Below are positions 17,086 through 25,909 of a stretch of 64,000 nucleotides of DNA, piece after piece. The stretch is from assembly GCF_900108565.1 (NCBI RefSeq), contig NZ_LT629971.1, positions 5,704,001 to 5,768,000 on the forward strand, given 5' to 3'. The notes under the pieces were generated by a model. That model did not search any database, was not told the origin of the DNA, and saw only the letters and a list, made by a program, of their open reading frames with translations. Each line of letters opens with the position of its first letter. Position 1 is the first letter of the stretch. The stretch is from Mycolicibacterium rutilum (GTDB taxonomy: Bacteria; Actinomycetota; Actinomycetes; Mycobacteriales; Mycobacteriaceae). Made by a program: the position numbers and the translations under genes.

Positions 17086-18186
17086 ATGCGCAAATCCTTT
17101 GTCCGCGTCGTGGGCGCGCTCGCCGTGGCGGCGGCCCTGACGAGCGCGGGCTGTGGCCGGTCCACCTCGCCCGAGGCGTCCGACGGCGGCGGTGACCGCA
17201 CGGGCACCGTTGGAATCTCGATGCCCACGAAGTCCTCCGAACGGTGGGTCGCCGACGGCGACAACATGGCCAAGCAGTTCCAGGATCTCGGCTACGACAC
17301 CGACCTGCAGTACGGCGACGACGTCGTGCAGAACCAGGTGTCCCAGATCGAGAACATGATCACCAAGGGTGTCAAAGTGCTGGTGATCGCGCCGATCGAC
17401 GGTTCCTCGCTCACCGACATCCTCTCCCGCGCCGCCGATGCCAACATCCCCGTCGTCAGCTACGACCGGTTGATCCGCGGCTCGGACAACGTCGACTACT
17501 ACGCGACGTTCGACAATTTCAAAGTCGGTGTGCTGCAGGCGAACTACATCGTCGACAAGCTCGGCGTGGCCGACGGCAAGGGTCCGTTCAACATCGAACT
17601 GTTCGCCGGCTCCCCCGACGACAACAACTCGACGTTCTTCTTCAACGGGGCGATGAGCGTGCTGCAGCCCTACATCGACAATGGCAAGCTGGTCGTCAAG
17701 AGCGGGCAGACGGCCTTCGACCAGGCCGCCACCCTGCGCTGGGACGGCGGGCTGGCGCAGTCCCGGATGGACAACCTGCTCAGCCGCAGCTACACCACCG
17801 GCCGGGTGGACGCCGTGCTGTCGCCCTACGACGGGATGTCGGTCGGCATCATCTCCGCGTTGAAGAGCGCCGGCTACGGCACGCCCGCCAACCCGCTGCC
17901 GATCGTCACCGGCCAGGACGCCGAACTCGCCTCGGTCAAGTCGATCATCGCCGGTGAGCAGACCCAGACGGTGTTCAAGGACACCCGCGAGCTGGCGAAA
18001 GCCGCTGTGCAGATGGCCGATTCGCTGCTGACGGGCGGCACCCCGGAGACCAACGACACAACGACCTACGACAACGGGGTCAAGGTGGTTCCGGCCTACC
18101 TGCTCGAGCCGGTCAGCGTCGACAAGAGCAACTACGAGAAGGTCCTCGTCGAGTCGGGCTACTACACCCAGGCACAGCTCGCGTGA
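17086..18186 (+). CDS. chvE: multiple-sugar-binding lipoprotein (ChvE type)
   Basis: A 366-residue substrate-binding protein. A lipoprotein signal with TSAGC (Cys23) anchors it outside the membrane. The mature protein has the ChvE/XylF-type layout: VGISMPTKSSERWVADGDNM, QNQVSQIENMITKGVKVLVI, VVSYDRLIRGSDNVDYYATF, ELFAGSPDDNNSTFF and VLSPYDGMSVGIISALK. ChvE of Agrobacterium binds L-arabinose, galactose, glucose and related aldoses; an arabinose/galactose ligand fits this locus. GAAGGGA lies ahead of ATG 17086. First gene of the rightward operon; the next gene starts 4 nt inside its stop. Confidence 0.9.
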   Translation: MRKSFVRVVGALAVAAALTSAGCGRSTSPEASDGGGDRTGTVGISMPTKSSERWVADGDNMAKQFQDLGYDTDLQYGDDVVQNQVSQIENMITKGVKVLVIAPIDGSSLTDILSRAADANIPVVSYDRLIRGSDNVDYYATFDNFKVGVLQANYIVDKLGVADGKGPFNIELFAGSPDDNNSTFFFNGAMSVLQPYIDNGKLVVKSGQTAFDQAATLRWDGGLAQSRMDNLLSRSYTTGRVDAVLSPYDGMSVGIISALKSAGYGTPANPLPIVTGQDAELASVKSIIAGEQTQTVFKDTRELAKAAVQMADSLLTGGTPETNDTTTYDNGVKVVPAYLLEPVSVDKSNYEKVLVESGYYTQAQLA

Positions 18187-19727
18187 CGACGACCGACGCG
18201 CCGGTGCTGCTGGAGATGCGCGGCATCACCAAGCGGTTCGGCAACGTCACGGCGCTCAGCGAGGTCAACCTCGCTGTCCGCCGCGGCGAGATCCACGCGA
18301 TCTGCGGGGAGAACGGCGCGGGCAAGTCGACGCTGATGAAGGTGCTCAGCGGGATCTACCCGCACGGCAGCTACGACGGGGAGATCGTGTTCGACGGTGC
18401 TCCGGGCGATTTCAAAGACATCCGGTCCAGCGAGCGGCGTGGGATCGCGATCATCCACCAGGAACTCGCGTTGGTGCCCGTGCTGTCGATCGCCGAGAAC
18501 ATCTTCCTCGGCAACGAGCACGCGCGGGTGGGCGTCATCAACTGGCACGAGACGATGACCCACGCCCAGGCGCTGCTCGACCGCGTCGGGCTCCGGGAGA
18601 GCCCGAACATCCGGATCTCGGACATCGGGGTGGGCAAGCAACAGCTGGTCGAGATCGCCAAGGCGCTGTCGAAGAAGGTCAAGCTGCTGATCCTCGACGA
18701 ACCCACCGCGGCGCTCAACGACGAGGACAGCAGACACCTGCTCGACCTGATCCTGGGGCTCCGGGACCAGGGACTGACCTGCATCATCATCTCCCACAAA
18801 CTCAACGAGGTGATGCGGGTGGCCGACACGGTCACCATCCTGCGTGACGGCCGGACGATCGAAACCCGTTCGGTGGGGGGCGAACTCACCGAGGAACACG
18901 TCATCCGCGGCATGGTCGGCCGTGACATGACCGACCGCTTCCCCGACCGCGAGCCGCACCCGATCGGCGACGTCGCGCTCGCGATCGAGAACTGGACGGT
19001 GTTCCACCCCCTCGATCAACAGCGCAAGGTCGTCGACGACGTCTCGCTGCGGGTACGGCGCGGCGAGGTCGTCGGGCTCGCCGGACTGATGGGTGCCGGC
19101 CGCACCGAGCTGGCGATGAGCGTGTTCGGGCGCAGCTACGGCAGAAACGCCACCGGCCGGGTCTTCAAGGACGGCAGAGAGATCCACACCCGGACGGTTC
19201 CCGAGGCGATCGGGCACGGCATCGTCTACGCCACCGAGGACCGTAAGCACTACGGGCTCAACCTGATGGACGACATCGCGCGCAGCGTCACGCTGGCGTC
19301 GCTGAAGAAGGTCAGCAAGCGCTCGGTCATCAGCGAGCACGACGAGACCGTCGTCGCCGAGGGGTACCGCAAGGACATGCGGATCAAGGCGCCTTCGGTG
19401 CGGGCCACCACGGGCAATCTGTCGGGCGGCAACCAGCAGAAGGTCGTGTTGAGCAAGTGGATCTTCGCCGACCCCGACGTGCTGATCCTCGACGAGCCGA
19501 CCCGCGGCATCGACGTCGGCGCCAAGTACGAGATCTACCAGATCATCAATTCCCTGGCCGCGCAGGGCAAGGCGGTGATCGTGATCTCCTCCGAACTGCC
19601 CGAGCTGATCGGTCTCTGCGACCGCATCTACACCCTCAACGAGGGCCGCCTCACCGGTGAGGTCGCACGCGAAGAGGCCACGCAGGAGACGTTGATGCGT
19701 CACATGATGAAGGGACGGACCACATGA
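18183..19727 (+). CDS. gguA: multiple-sugar ABC transporter ATP-binding subunit (GguA/MmsA type)
   Basis: A 514-residue double ATPase. Domain 1: Walker A GENGAGKST, IIHQELALVPVLSI, Walker B LILDEPTAALNDED and IISHKLNEVM. Domain 2: the degenerate loop LAGLMGAGRTELAMSVFG, the signature LSGGNQQKVVLSKW and LILDEPTRGIDVGAKYEIYQ. The MmsA/GguA hallmark YATEDRKHYGLNLMDDIA is present. GTG 18183 overlaps the chvE stop by 4 nt and the stop overlaps the permease start by 4 nt. It powers import of the ChvE-bound aldose. Confidence 0.93.
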   Translation: MTTTDAPVLLEMRGITKRFGNVTALSEVNLAVRRGEIHAICGENGAGKSTLMKVLSGIYPHGSYDGEIVFDGAPGDFKDIRSSERRGIAIIHQELALVPVLSIAENIFLGNEHARVGVINWHETMTHAQALLDRVGLRESPNIRISDIGVGKQQLVEIAKALSKKVKLLILDEPTAALNDEDSRHLLDLILGLRDQGLTCIIISHKLNEVMRVADTVTILRDGRTIETRSVGGELTEEHVIRGMVGRDMTDRFPDREPHPIGDVALAIENWTVFHPLDQQRKVVDDVSLRVRRGEVVGLAGLMGAGRTELAMSVFGRSYGRNATGRVFKDGREIHTRTVPEAIGHGIVYATEDRKHYGLNLMDDIARSVTLASLKKVSKRSVISEHDETVVAEGYRKDMRIKAPSVRATTGNLSGGNQQKVVLSKWIFADPDVLILDEPTRGIDVGAKYEIYQIINSLAAQGKAVIVISSELPELIGLCDRIYTLNEGRLTGEVAREEATQETLMRHMMKGRTT

Positions 19728-20959
19728 CCACCACTCCCATGGTGGACGCGACTCCGAGTGCACAGCCGGCACCGCCCCCGCCGGACGGTCCCACCGCACG
19801 GCTGAAGGCGGCGTTGCGTGGCAATGTCCGGCAGTACGGCATGGTCGTCGCGCTGGCGGTGATCGTCATCCTGTTCCAGATCTGGACGAGCGGCATTCTG
19901 CTCAAGCCGCTCAACGTCACCAACATCGTTCAGCAGAACGGGTACATCCTGATCCTGGCGATCGGGATGGTCATCGTGATCATCAACGGACACATCGATC
20001 TGTCCGTCGGGTCGATCGCCGGCTTCGTCGGCGCGATGTCGGCCGTGTTGATGATCCGCAACGACATGCCCTGGCCCGTGGCGGTCGCGCTGTGTCTGCT
20101 GATGGGCGCGGTGATCGGTGCGTGGCAGGGCTTCTGGATCGCCTACATCGGGATCCCGTCGTTCATCGTCACGCTGGCCGGCATGCTGGTGTTCCGCGGG
20201 GCCACGCAGTACCTGCTCGAGGGCCAGTCGATCGCACCGTTCCCCCGCAGCTTCAGCCAGGTCAGCAGCGGCTTCCTGCCCGAGGTGGGCGAGGGCAGCC
20301 TGTACCACTGGCCGACGGTCATCCTCGGCGTCCTCGTGATGGTCGCCGCGGTGTGGCAGCAGGTGCGGCAGCGACGCACGCAGGCGCACTATGGATTCGA
20401 CGTCGCTCCGCTGAGCTGGTTCGTGTTCAAGTGCGCCGCGATCGTCGCCGCGCTGGGTGCGTTCACACTGCTGCTGGCGAGCTACCGCGGCATCCCCGTC
20501 GTCGGGATCATCCTGGCCGTGGCGTTCGTCGTCTACGCATTCGTCATGCGCGGCACCGTGTTCGGCCGCCAGGTCTACGCCGTCGGCGGTAACGAGGCCG
20601 CGGCCCGGCTCTCCGGCGTCAAGACCAAGCGCACCACGTTCCTGGTGTTCGTCAACATGGGGCTGCTGTCCGCGCTGGCGGGTCTGCTGTTCGCGGCGCG
20701 GTTGAACTCGGCGACTCCGCAAGCCGGCATCGGCATGGAACTCGAGGCGATCGCCGCGGCGTTCATCGGCGGCGCATCGGCCACCGGAGGCGTCGGAACG
20801 GTGTTGGGCGCCATCATCGGCGGTTTCGTCCTCGGTGTGCTGAACAACGGGATGTCGTTGATCGGCATCGGCAGCGACGTGCAGCAGGTGATCAAGGGCC
20901 TGGTGCTGCTGGCCGCGGTGGGCTTCGACATCTACAACAAGAAGAAGGGCGGGTCCTGA
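19724..20959 (+). CDS. gguB: multiple-sugar ABC transporter permease (GguB type)
   Basis: A 411-residue permease. A Pro-rich cytoplasmic N-terminus (about 35 residues) precedes about ten hydrophobic segments. Characteristic stretches are INGHIDLSVGSIAGFVGA and GIGMELEAIAAAFIGGASAT. The length (about 400) matches GguB/XylH-like permeases, which function as a homodimer, so no second permease gene is needed here, unlike the leftward system. ATG 19724 lies within the gguA stop overlap. The C-terminus ends in a short Lys-rich cytoplasmic tail. Confidence 0.92.
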   Translation: MTTTPMVDATPSAQPAPPPPDGPTARLKAALRGNVRQYGMVVALAVIVILFQIWTSGILLKPLNVTNIVQQNGYILILAIGMVIVIINGHIDLSVGSIAGFVGAMSAVLMIRNDMPWPVAVALCLLMGAVIGAWQGFWIAYIGIPSFIVTLAGMLVFRGATQYLLEGQSIAPFPRSFSQVSSGFLPEVGEGSLYHWPTVILGVLVMVAAVWQQVRQRRTQAHYGFDVAPLSWFVFKCAAIVAALGAFTLLLASYRGIPVVGIILAVAFVVYAFVMRGTVFGRQVYAVGGNEAAARLSGVKTKRTTFLVFVNMGLLSALAGLLFAARLNSATPQAGIGMELEAIAAAFIGGASATGGVGTVLGAIIGGFVLGVLNNGMSLIGIGSDVQQVIKGLVLLAAVGFDIYNKKKGGS

Positions 20960-20961
20960 CA

Positions 20962-21153
20962 ATGTCTGGCGGTGGCATCGCGGATCGATTCGCGCACGAT
21001 ATCGTCACGTTCATGCGCAACTCGGCGCCGTACGGCTGGCCGCCCGCCGACGAGGTGCTGCCGGATCTGGGTCTGACCCGGGAGCAACTCCTACAGCGCT
21101 ACCAGCAGATCCTCACCTCCGAGGCGCCAGACCGCGCGATGCCGGCCCCGTGA
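20962..21153 (+). CDS. small protein of unknown function coupled to gguB and galT
   Basis: A 63-residue soluble protein starting 2 nt after the permease stop; its own stop overlaps the galT GTG by 4 nt. Placement and spacing make it very likely translated. The sequence is acidic/hydrophobic with no signal or membrane helix: MSGGGIADRFAHDIVTFM, then YGWPPADEVLPDLGLTREQL and a short helix. The LTREQLLQRYQQIL stretch looks like a small helical segment. I do not recognise a family. It could be a transporter- or transferase-associated accessory peptide, but nothing in the sequence proves this. Confidence 0.65.
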   Translation: MSGGGIADRFAHDIVTFMRNSAPYGWPPADEVLPDLGLTREQLLQRYQQILTSEAPDRAMPAP

Positions 21154-22199
21154 CCGTCACGAGCGCGCCGACGCGCTGGACCCTCGCCGACGGGCGGGAG
21201 CTGTTGCTCTTCGACCTGCCCGGCCACCGCAGCGTGCCGGTTCCCGACCGGCGCTCGCTGCCCGAGCGGCGAGACACTCAGTCGGAGTTGCGGTTCGATC
21301 GCACCACCGGCGAGTGGGTCATCATCGCGGCCTTGCGCCAGGACCGCACCTACAAGCCGCCGCCCGACCAGTGCCCGCTGTGCCCGGGGCCCACGGGATT
21401 GACCAGCGAGATCCCCGCCCCGGACTACGACGTCGCGGTCTTCGAGAACCGCTTCGCCAGTCTGTCCGGCGCCGACGGCCGCTGCGAGGTCGTCTGCTTC
21501 TCCAGCGATCACACTGGGTCCTTCGCCGACCTCGACCATCCGCAGGCCCGGCTGGTCGTCGAGGCCTGGCGGCACCGCACCCGTGACCTGTTGGCCCGCA
21601 CCGGAATCGAGCAAGTATTCTGCTTCGAGAACCGCGGCGAGGAGATCGGCGTGACACTCACGCATCCGCACGGCCAGATCTACGGCTACCCCTACCTCAC
21701 GCCGCACACCGAGGCGACACTACGACAGGCCGATGCGCACCGCGCCACCCACGGCACCAACCTCTTCGCCGACATCCTCGACCACGAAGCGTCCTCCGGC
21801 GCCCGGATCATCACCCGCGCCGAGCATTTCACCGCTTTCGTGCCATACGCCGCGCGTTGGCCGGTGGAGGTGCACATCTACCCGAACCGGCCGGTGCGCA
21901 ACCTGCTCGACCTCGACGGCGCCGAACTGGACGGGTTCACCGACATCTACCGGACGACCCTGCAACTGCTGGACCGCCTCTACCCCGAGCCGCTGCCCTA
22001 CATGGCGGCACTGCACCAGTACACCGACACCGACGCCCAGCGCGAGGGACGGTTCCACGCGCAGATCATCTCGACGCGCCGGACCGCCACCAAACTCAAG
22101 TACCTGGCGAGTTCGGAATCCGTCATGGGGGCGTTCATCAACGACGTCACCCCGGAATCGCTCGCCGAGACGCTACGCACGCTCGGGGAGGCACGATGA
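21150..22199 (+). CDS. galT: galactose-1-phosphate uridylyltransferase
   Basis: A 349-residue Leloir-pathway enzyme that exchanges galactose 1-phosphate and UDP-glucose for UDP-galactose and glucose 1-phosphate. The active-site signature HPHGQ is at residues 172-176 (nucleophile His174), preceded by FENRGEEIGVTLT; the N-terminal zinc pair is Cys75/Cys78 (CPLC), and YKPPPDQ lies nearby. The C-terminal domain includes ARWPVEVHIYPNRPV and FHAQIIS. GTG 21150 is inside the 4-nt overlap with the 63-residue gene. The needed partner UDP-galactose 4-epimerase is not in this window. Confidence 0.95.
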   Translation: MTVTSAPTRWTLADGRELLLFDLPGHRSVPVPDRRSLPERRDTQSELRFDRTTGEWVIIAALRQDRTYKPPPDQCPLCPGPTGLTSEIPAPDYDVAVFENRFASLSGADGRCEVVCFSSDHTGSFADLDHPQARLVVEAWRHRTRDLLARTGIEQVFCFENRGEEIGVTLTHPHGQIYGYPYLTPHTEATLRQADAHRATHGTNLFADILDHEASSGARIITRAEHFTAFVPYAARWPVEVHIYPNRPVRNLLDLDGAELDGFTDIYRTTLQLLDRLYPEPLPYMAALHQYTDTDAQREGRFHAQIISTRRTATKLKYLASSESVMGAFINDVTPESLAETLRTLGEAR

Positions 22200-23323
22200 C
22201 GATGTCCGGAAGCGCCAATGTCGTCCGGTTCGCCGCGCCGGGCCGGGTCAACCTGATCGGCGAACACACCGACTACAACGCCGGTTTCGCGCTGCCGATC
22301 GCGCTGCCCGAGCGCACGGCGGTGGCGTTCCAACCCGCCGACACCGACGAGATGGTGGTGTGCAGCGACCGCGCGGACGCCCCGGTCCGATTCCCCCTCG
22401 ACACGAAGCCCTGCGCAGTCACCGGGTGGGCGGCGTACGTGGCGGGAATCGTCTGGGCGCTGCAGCACGCGGGCCATCCGGTGCCGGGCGGCACGATGTC
22501 GATCTCCGGCGGTGTGGCGATGGGCTCCGGGCTGGCGTCGTCGGCCGCCCTGGCGTGCGCGGCGCTCGGCGCCCTGCTGTGCGCCACCGGGCGTCAGATC
22601 GACCGCATCGAGCAGGCCCGCATCGCGTGCCGGGCCGAGAACGAATACGTCGGCGCGCCAACGGGGCTGATGGACCAGCTGGCGATCCTGTTCGCCGAGT
22701 CGCGACGGGCGCAGCTGATCGACTTCGATCACCTCACCACCCGCTCGGTCGCCTTCGATCCGGACGCTCACGGCGTGGCGCTGCTGCTGATCAACTCGCA
22801 GTCGGCCCACCAGCACGCCGCTGGCGAGTACGCCGCCCGCCGCGCGTCGTGTGAGAGGGCGGCCGCCGCGCTGGGCGTGTCTTCGCTCCGCGACGTGCAG
22901 GGCCGCGGCGTCGCGGCGTTGCGGGCGGTGTCGGACCCCGAGGATCTCCGCCGGGCGCGGCACGTCATCACGGAGAACCGGCGCGTGCTGGACACCGTTG
23001 CGGCCCTTGATGAACGCGACTTCGACGAGGTGGGCCGGCTGCTGAACGCATCGCATGCGTCGATGCGCGACGACTTCGAGATCACCACCGCGCACATCGA
23101 CCTGATCGCCGAGACGGCCGTGGGTGCCGGCGCACTGGGCGCGCGGATGACGGGCGGCGGCTTCGGCGGCTGCGTGATCGCGTTGGTCCTCGCCGACGAG
23201 GTGCAGGCCGTCGAGGCCGCGGTGCGCGAACAGCTGCACAAGACGGGATATCCAGAGCCGGCCATCGCGCACATCCGGGCCGGCGTCGGCCCCGGCCGGC
23301 GTCGCGGCCCGGGCCTTCGGTAG
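22196..23323 (+). CDS. galK: galactokinase (GHMP family)
   Basis: A 375-residue kinase that makes galactose 1-phosphate from galactose and ATP. All three signatures are visible: GRVNLIGEHTDYN (residues 16-28, sugar binding), GGVAMGSGLASSAA (about 105-118, the ATP phosphate loop) and GARMTGGGFGGC near the C-terminus. The catalytic-base region GLMDQLAILFAE is also intact. ATG 22196 overlaps the galT stop by 4 nt. The short basic tail after residue 365 is not a recognisable domain. Confidence 0.95.
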   Translation: MTMSGSANVVRFAAPGRVNLIGEHTDYNAGFALPIALPERTAVAFQPADTDEMVVCSDRADAPVRFPLDTKPCAVTGWAAYVAGIVWALQHAGHPVPGGTMSISGGVAMGSGLASSAALACAALGALLCATGRQIDRIEQARIACRAENEYVGAPTGLMDQLAILFAESRRAQLIDFDHLTTRSVAFDPDAHGVALLLINSQSAHQHAAGEYAARRASCERAAAALGVSSLRDVQGRGVAALRAVSDPEDLRRARHVITENRRVLDTVAALDERDFDEVGRLLNASHASMRDDFEITTAHIDLIAETAVGAGALGARMTGGGFGGCVIALVLADEVQAVEAAVREQLHKTGYPEPAIAHIRAGVGPGRRRGPGLR

Positions 23324-23344
23324 CCCGGGGTTGATGGCGTCGAC

Positions 23345-24268
23345 GTGAGCGACTATGACCTGTTCCTGCCGTCGCAAGGGCGGCCGGTTCGCGCGACGGT
23401 CTCCGCGATCGGCGCCGCGCTGCGACACCTGTCCGTAAATGGCGTCGCGCTCACCCCCGGCTTCGACCGGGGCACCCCGGCACCGTTCTACTGCGGAAAA
23501 GTGTTGGTGCCGTGGCCGAACCGGGTCCGGGACGGGCGGTGGCAGTACGACGGACGCACGCTCCAGCTCGACATCACCGATCCCGAGTGCCACACCGCGC
23601 TGCACGGCCTGCTGTGCGCCGGCGAGTACCGACCCGTCGCCCGGTCGCGTTCGTCGATCACCCTCGCCGCGCCGATTCGCCACCCGAACGGCTACCCGTT
23701 CGACCTCGACACCGCGGTCCGCTACGAGCTGACCGCCAACGGTCTGGTGACCACTCACACCGTCCGCAACACCGGATCATCCTGCGCGCCGGTGGCATTC
23801 GGTGCCCATCCGTTCCTGTCCATCGGCGATGTGCCCGCGGATGAGCTGACGGTGACCGTGGTTGGCCACCACCACATCGACGTCGACGACCAGCTCGTGC
23901 CGGTGGGCACGACGGCCGTCGACGGCACCGAATGGGACCTGCGCACCGGACGCCCGGTCGCCGACCTCAAGCTCGACGACTGCTGGGCCGTCACCGGCGA
24001 GACCGGCAGGGGCAGCACCCACACCCTGCGCTCCCCCGACGGGCGCTGCCTCTCGCTGTGGGCCGACCGGAACTTCGGCTTCCTCCACGTGTTCATCACG
24101 CGCGAATTCCCCAGCGGCGGTGGCCACATCACCGCGATCGCGCTCGAACCGATGACCGCGCAGGCCGACGCCCTCAACAGCGGCGTCGGGCTGCGCTGGC
24201 TACCGCCCGGCGGCTCGCTCGCCGCGTCGTGGGCGCTCCGCTACGAAGAGGCCGTACCCGTCGGCTAG
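23345..24268 (+). CDS. galM: aldose 1-epimerase-like protein (mutarotase)
   Basis: A 307-residue beta-sandwich protein of the galactose mutarotase-like fold, which interconverts alpha and beta anomers so that the kinase receives its substrate. Landmarks are FYCGKVLVPWPNRVRDGRW (the PWPNR segment binds sugar), HGLLCAGEYRP with the conserved His, VAFGAHPFLSIGD with the second active-site His, and ALEPMTAQADALN with the catalytic Glu. GTG 23345 is 21 nt after galK. Last gene of the rightward operon; it ends 4 nt over the convergent SDR gene. Confidence 0.85.
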   Translation: MSDYDLFLPSQGRPVRATVSAIGAALRHLSVNGVALTPGFDRGTPAPFYCGKVLVPWPNRVRDGRWQYDGRTLQLDITDPECHTALHGLLCAGEYRPVARSRSSITLAAPIRHPNGYPFDLDTAVRYELTANGLVTTHTVRNTGSSCAPVAFGAHPFLSIGDVPADELTVTVVGHHHIDVDDQLVPVGTTAVDGTEWDLRTGRPVADLKLDDCWAVTGETGRGSTHTLRSPDGRCLSLWADRNFGFLHVFITREFPSGGGHITAIALEPMTAQADALNSGVGLRWLPPGGSLAASWALRYEEAVPVG

Positions 24269-25104
24269 AGAATCGGCCGCCCGCCGGTCACCGCGATCCG
24301 GGCACCGGTCACGTAGCTCGCCTCGTCGGAGGCCAACATCACGTACACCGGCGCGAGCTCGACCGGTTGGCCCGCGCGGCCCAACGGGGTGTTCTCACCG
24401 AACTGCTTGACCTTCTCCGGCGGCATCGTGGCCGGGATCAGCGGCGTCCAGATCGGCCCGGGGGCAACACTGTTGGCGCGAATCCCCTTCTCGCCCAGCA
24501 TCTGGGCGAGGCTGGCCGAGAAGTTGGCGATCGCGGCCTTGGTCGCCGCGTACGGCGCCAGCGTCGGGCTCGGCATGTCGGAGTTCACCGATGAACTCCC
24601 GATGATCGACGCGCCCGACTGCATGTGCGGCAGCGCCGCCTTCACCAGATAGAAGTAGTGGCCGATGTTGAGGCGGAACGTGTAATCCCACTCCTCGTCG
24701 GAGATCTCGTCGAGCGTCTGATGGGTCATCTGATATGCGGCGTTGATGACCAGCACGTCGATGCCGCCGAACTCCTCGACCGCCTTGTCGACGACGGACC
24801 GGCACTGCGCCGGGTCGGCCAGGTCACCCGGAACCAGCACACATTTGCGTCCGGCCTCTTCGACGTACTTCTGCACCTCTTTGGCGTCGTCGTGCTCGTT
24901 GAGATAGGCGACGAGGACGTCGGCGCCCTCGCGGGCGTAGGCGATCGCCACCGCGCGGCCGATGCCGCTGTCGCCGCCGGTGATCACCGCGCGCTTACCG
25001 GTCAACCGTCCCGACCCGCGGTAGCTCGTCTCACCGCAGTCGGGTACCGGGTCCATCTCGCTCTGCACGCCGGGCGGGGACTGCTGCTGCTCTGGGAAGC
25101 TCAT
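24265..25104 (-). CDS. short-chain dehydrogenase/reductase (YghA/GSP39 type)
   Basis: A 279-residue SDR with an N-terminal extension (EQQQSPPGVQSEMDPVPDCG) typical of the YghA/general-stress-protein-39 group. The cofactor motif is TGGDSGIGRAVA, then NAAYQ in place of NNAG-type motifs, and the catalytic YAATKAA (Tyr-x3-Lys) with Ser in IIGSSSVNS. The C-terminal VTGARIAVTGG closes the family pattern. Substrate unknown; relatives are stress-induced, often NADP-linked aldehyde reductases. It is divergent from the TetR gene, so control by that regulator is possible. AAAGG precedes ATG 25104. Confidence 0.88.
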   Translation of the reverse strand: MSFPEQQQSPPGVQSEMDPVPDCGETSYRGSGRLTGKRAVITGGDSGIGRAVAIAYAREGADVLVAYLNEHDDAKEVQKYVEEAGRKCVLVPGDLADPAQCRSVVDKAVEEFGGIDVLVINAAYQMTHQTLDEISDEEWDYTFRLNIGHYFYLVKAALPHMQSGASIIGSSSVNSDMPSPTLAPYAATKAAIANFSASLAQMLGEKGIRANSVAPGPIWTPLIPATMPPEKVKQFGENTPLGRAGQPVELAPVYVMLASDEASYVTGARIAVTGGRPIL

Positions 25105-25198
25105 CGGGGACCTTTCGTCTGCGTTCGATTCACGTCTCGATCCGGGTTACCCGGGTCGCGCCCGAATACGCCACCGGCGTTGTTTGACATGTGTTCAC

Positions 25199-25204
25199 TA
25201 CGAT
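25199..25204 (+). promoter_or_regulatory. -10 box giving a leaderless tetR transcript
   Basis: TACGAT (TAnnnT) ends 6 nt before ATG 25211, so the predicted start point coincides with the A of the start codon. This is the usual arrangement of mycobacterial leaderless genes. No clear -35 is seen. Confidence 0.45.
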
Positions 25205-25210
25205 GGGGAG

Positions 25211-25861
25211 ATGGCCGAACCCCGACGCCGGCTCTCCCCGGAGGACCGCCGCAGCGAACTGCTCGCGCTCGGCGCCGAGGTGTTCGGTCAGCGGCCCTAC
25301 GACGAGGTCCGCATCGACGAGATCGCCGAACGCGCCGGGGTGTCCCGGGCGCTGATGTATCACTACTTCCCGGACAAGCGGGCGTTCTTCGCCGCGGTCG
25401 TCCGCGCCGAGGGCGAGCGGCTCTTCGAGGCCACCAACACCCCACCCGAACCGGGGCAGAGCCTGTTCGACCAGGTGCGTGCCGGCGTGCTGGCGTACCT
25501 GCGTTACGACGAGGAGTTTCCGCACGGCGCGTGGGCGGCGTACGTCGGGATGGGCCGTTCCGATCCGGTGCTGCGCGGCATCGACGACACCGACAACGAC
25601 CGGCAGGCCGAGCGCATCCTCGGCCGGATCGACGCCGCGGTCGGCGACCAGCTGGACTCGAAGGTCGAACGCAACCTGCGGATCACCGTCTACGCCTGGC
25701 TGGCCTACACCTTCGAGGTGTGTCGCCAGCGGCTGCTCGACCCGTCGCTCGACGCCGACCAGCTCGCCGAATCGTGCGCTCACGCGCTGCTCGATGCGGT
25801 CGGCCGGGTGCCCGGCATCCCCGCCGCGCTCCGCGACGCCGTCTCCGCCGACCGCCGCTGA
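25211..25861 (+). CDS. TetR-family transcriptional regulator
   Basis: A 216-residue TetR protein. The N-terminal DNA-binding domain reads RRSELLALGAEVFGQRPYDE followed by EIAERAGVSRALMYHYFPDK, the classical helix-turn-helix. The ligand-binding half has no recognisable ligand signature. ATG 25211 (MAEPRRR) is preferred over the upstream in-frame TTG because of the -10 box just ahead, which implies a leaderless mRNA. Divergent from the SDR gene, which is the most likely target together with itself. Confidence 0.88.
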   Translation: MAEPRRRLSPEDRRSELLALGAEVFGQRPYDEVRIDEIAERAGVSRALMYHYFPDKRAFFAAVVRAEGERLFEATNTPPEPGQSLFDQVRAGVLAYLRYDEEFPHGAWAAYVGMGRSDPVLRGIDDTDNDRQAERILGRIDAAVGDQLDSKVERNLRITVYAWLAYTFEVCRQRLLDPSLDADQLAESCAHALLDAVGRVPGIPAALRDAVSADRR

Positions 25862-25873
25862 CCAGTGATTTCG

Positions 25874-25909
25874 GTGCACTTCCGATCGCTTGGGCGATAG
25901 GTAGTGCAC
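25874..25909. promoter_or_regulatory. 16-bp near-perfect inverted repeat upstream of lhr
   Basis: Left arm 25874-25889 (GTGCACTTCCGATCGC) and right arm 25894-25909 (GCGATAGGTAGTGCAC) pair at 14 of 16 positions around a TTGG loop. It lies between the tetR stop and the lhr start. It could be a terminator stem without a U-tract or an operator for lhr; the GTGCAC ends are themselves palindromic. Confidence 0.5.
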
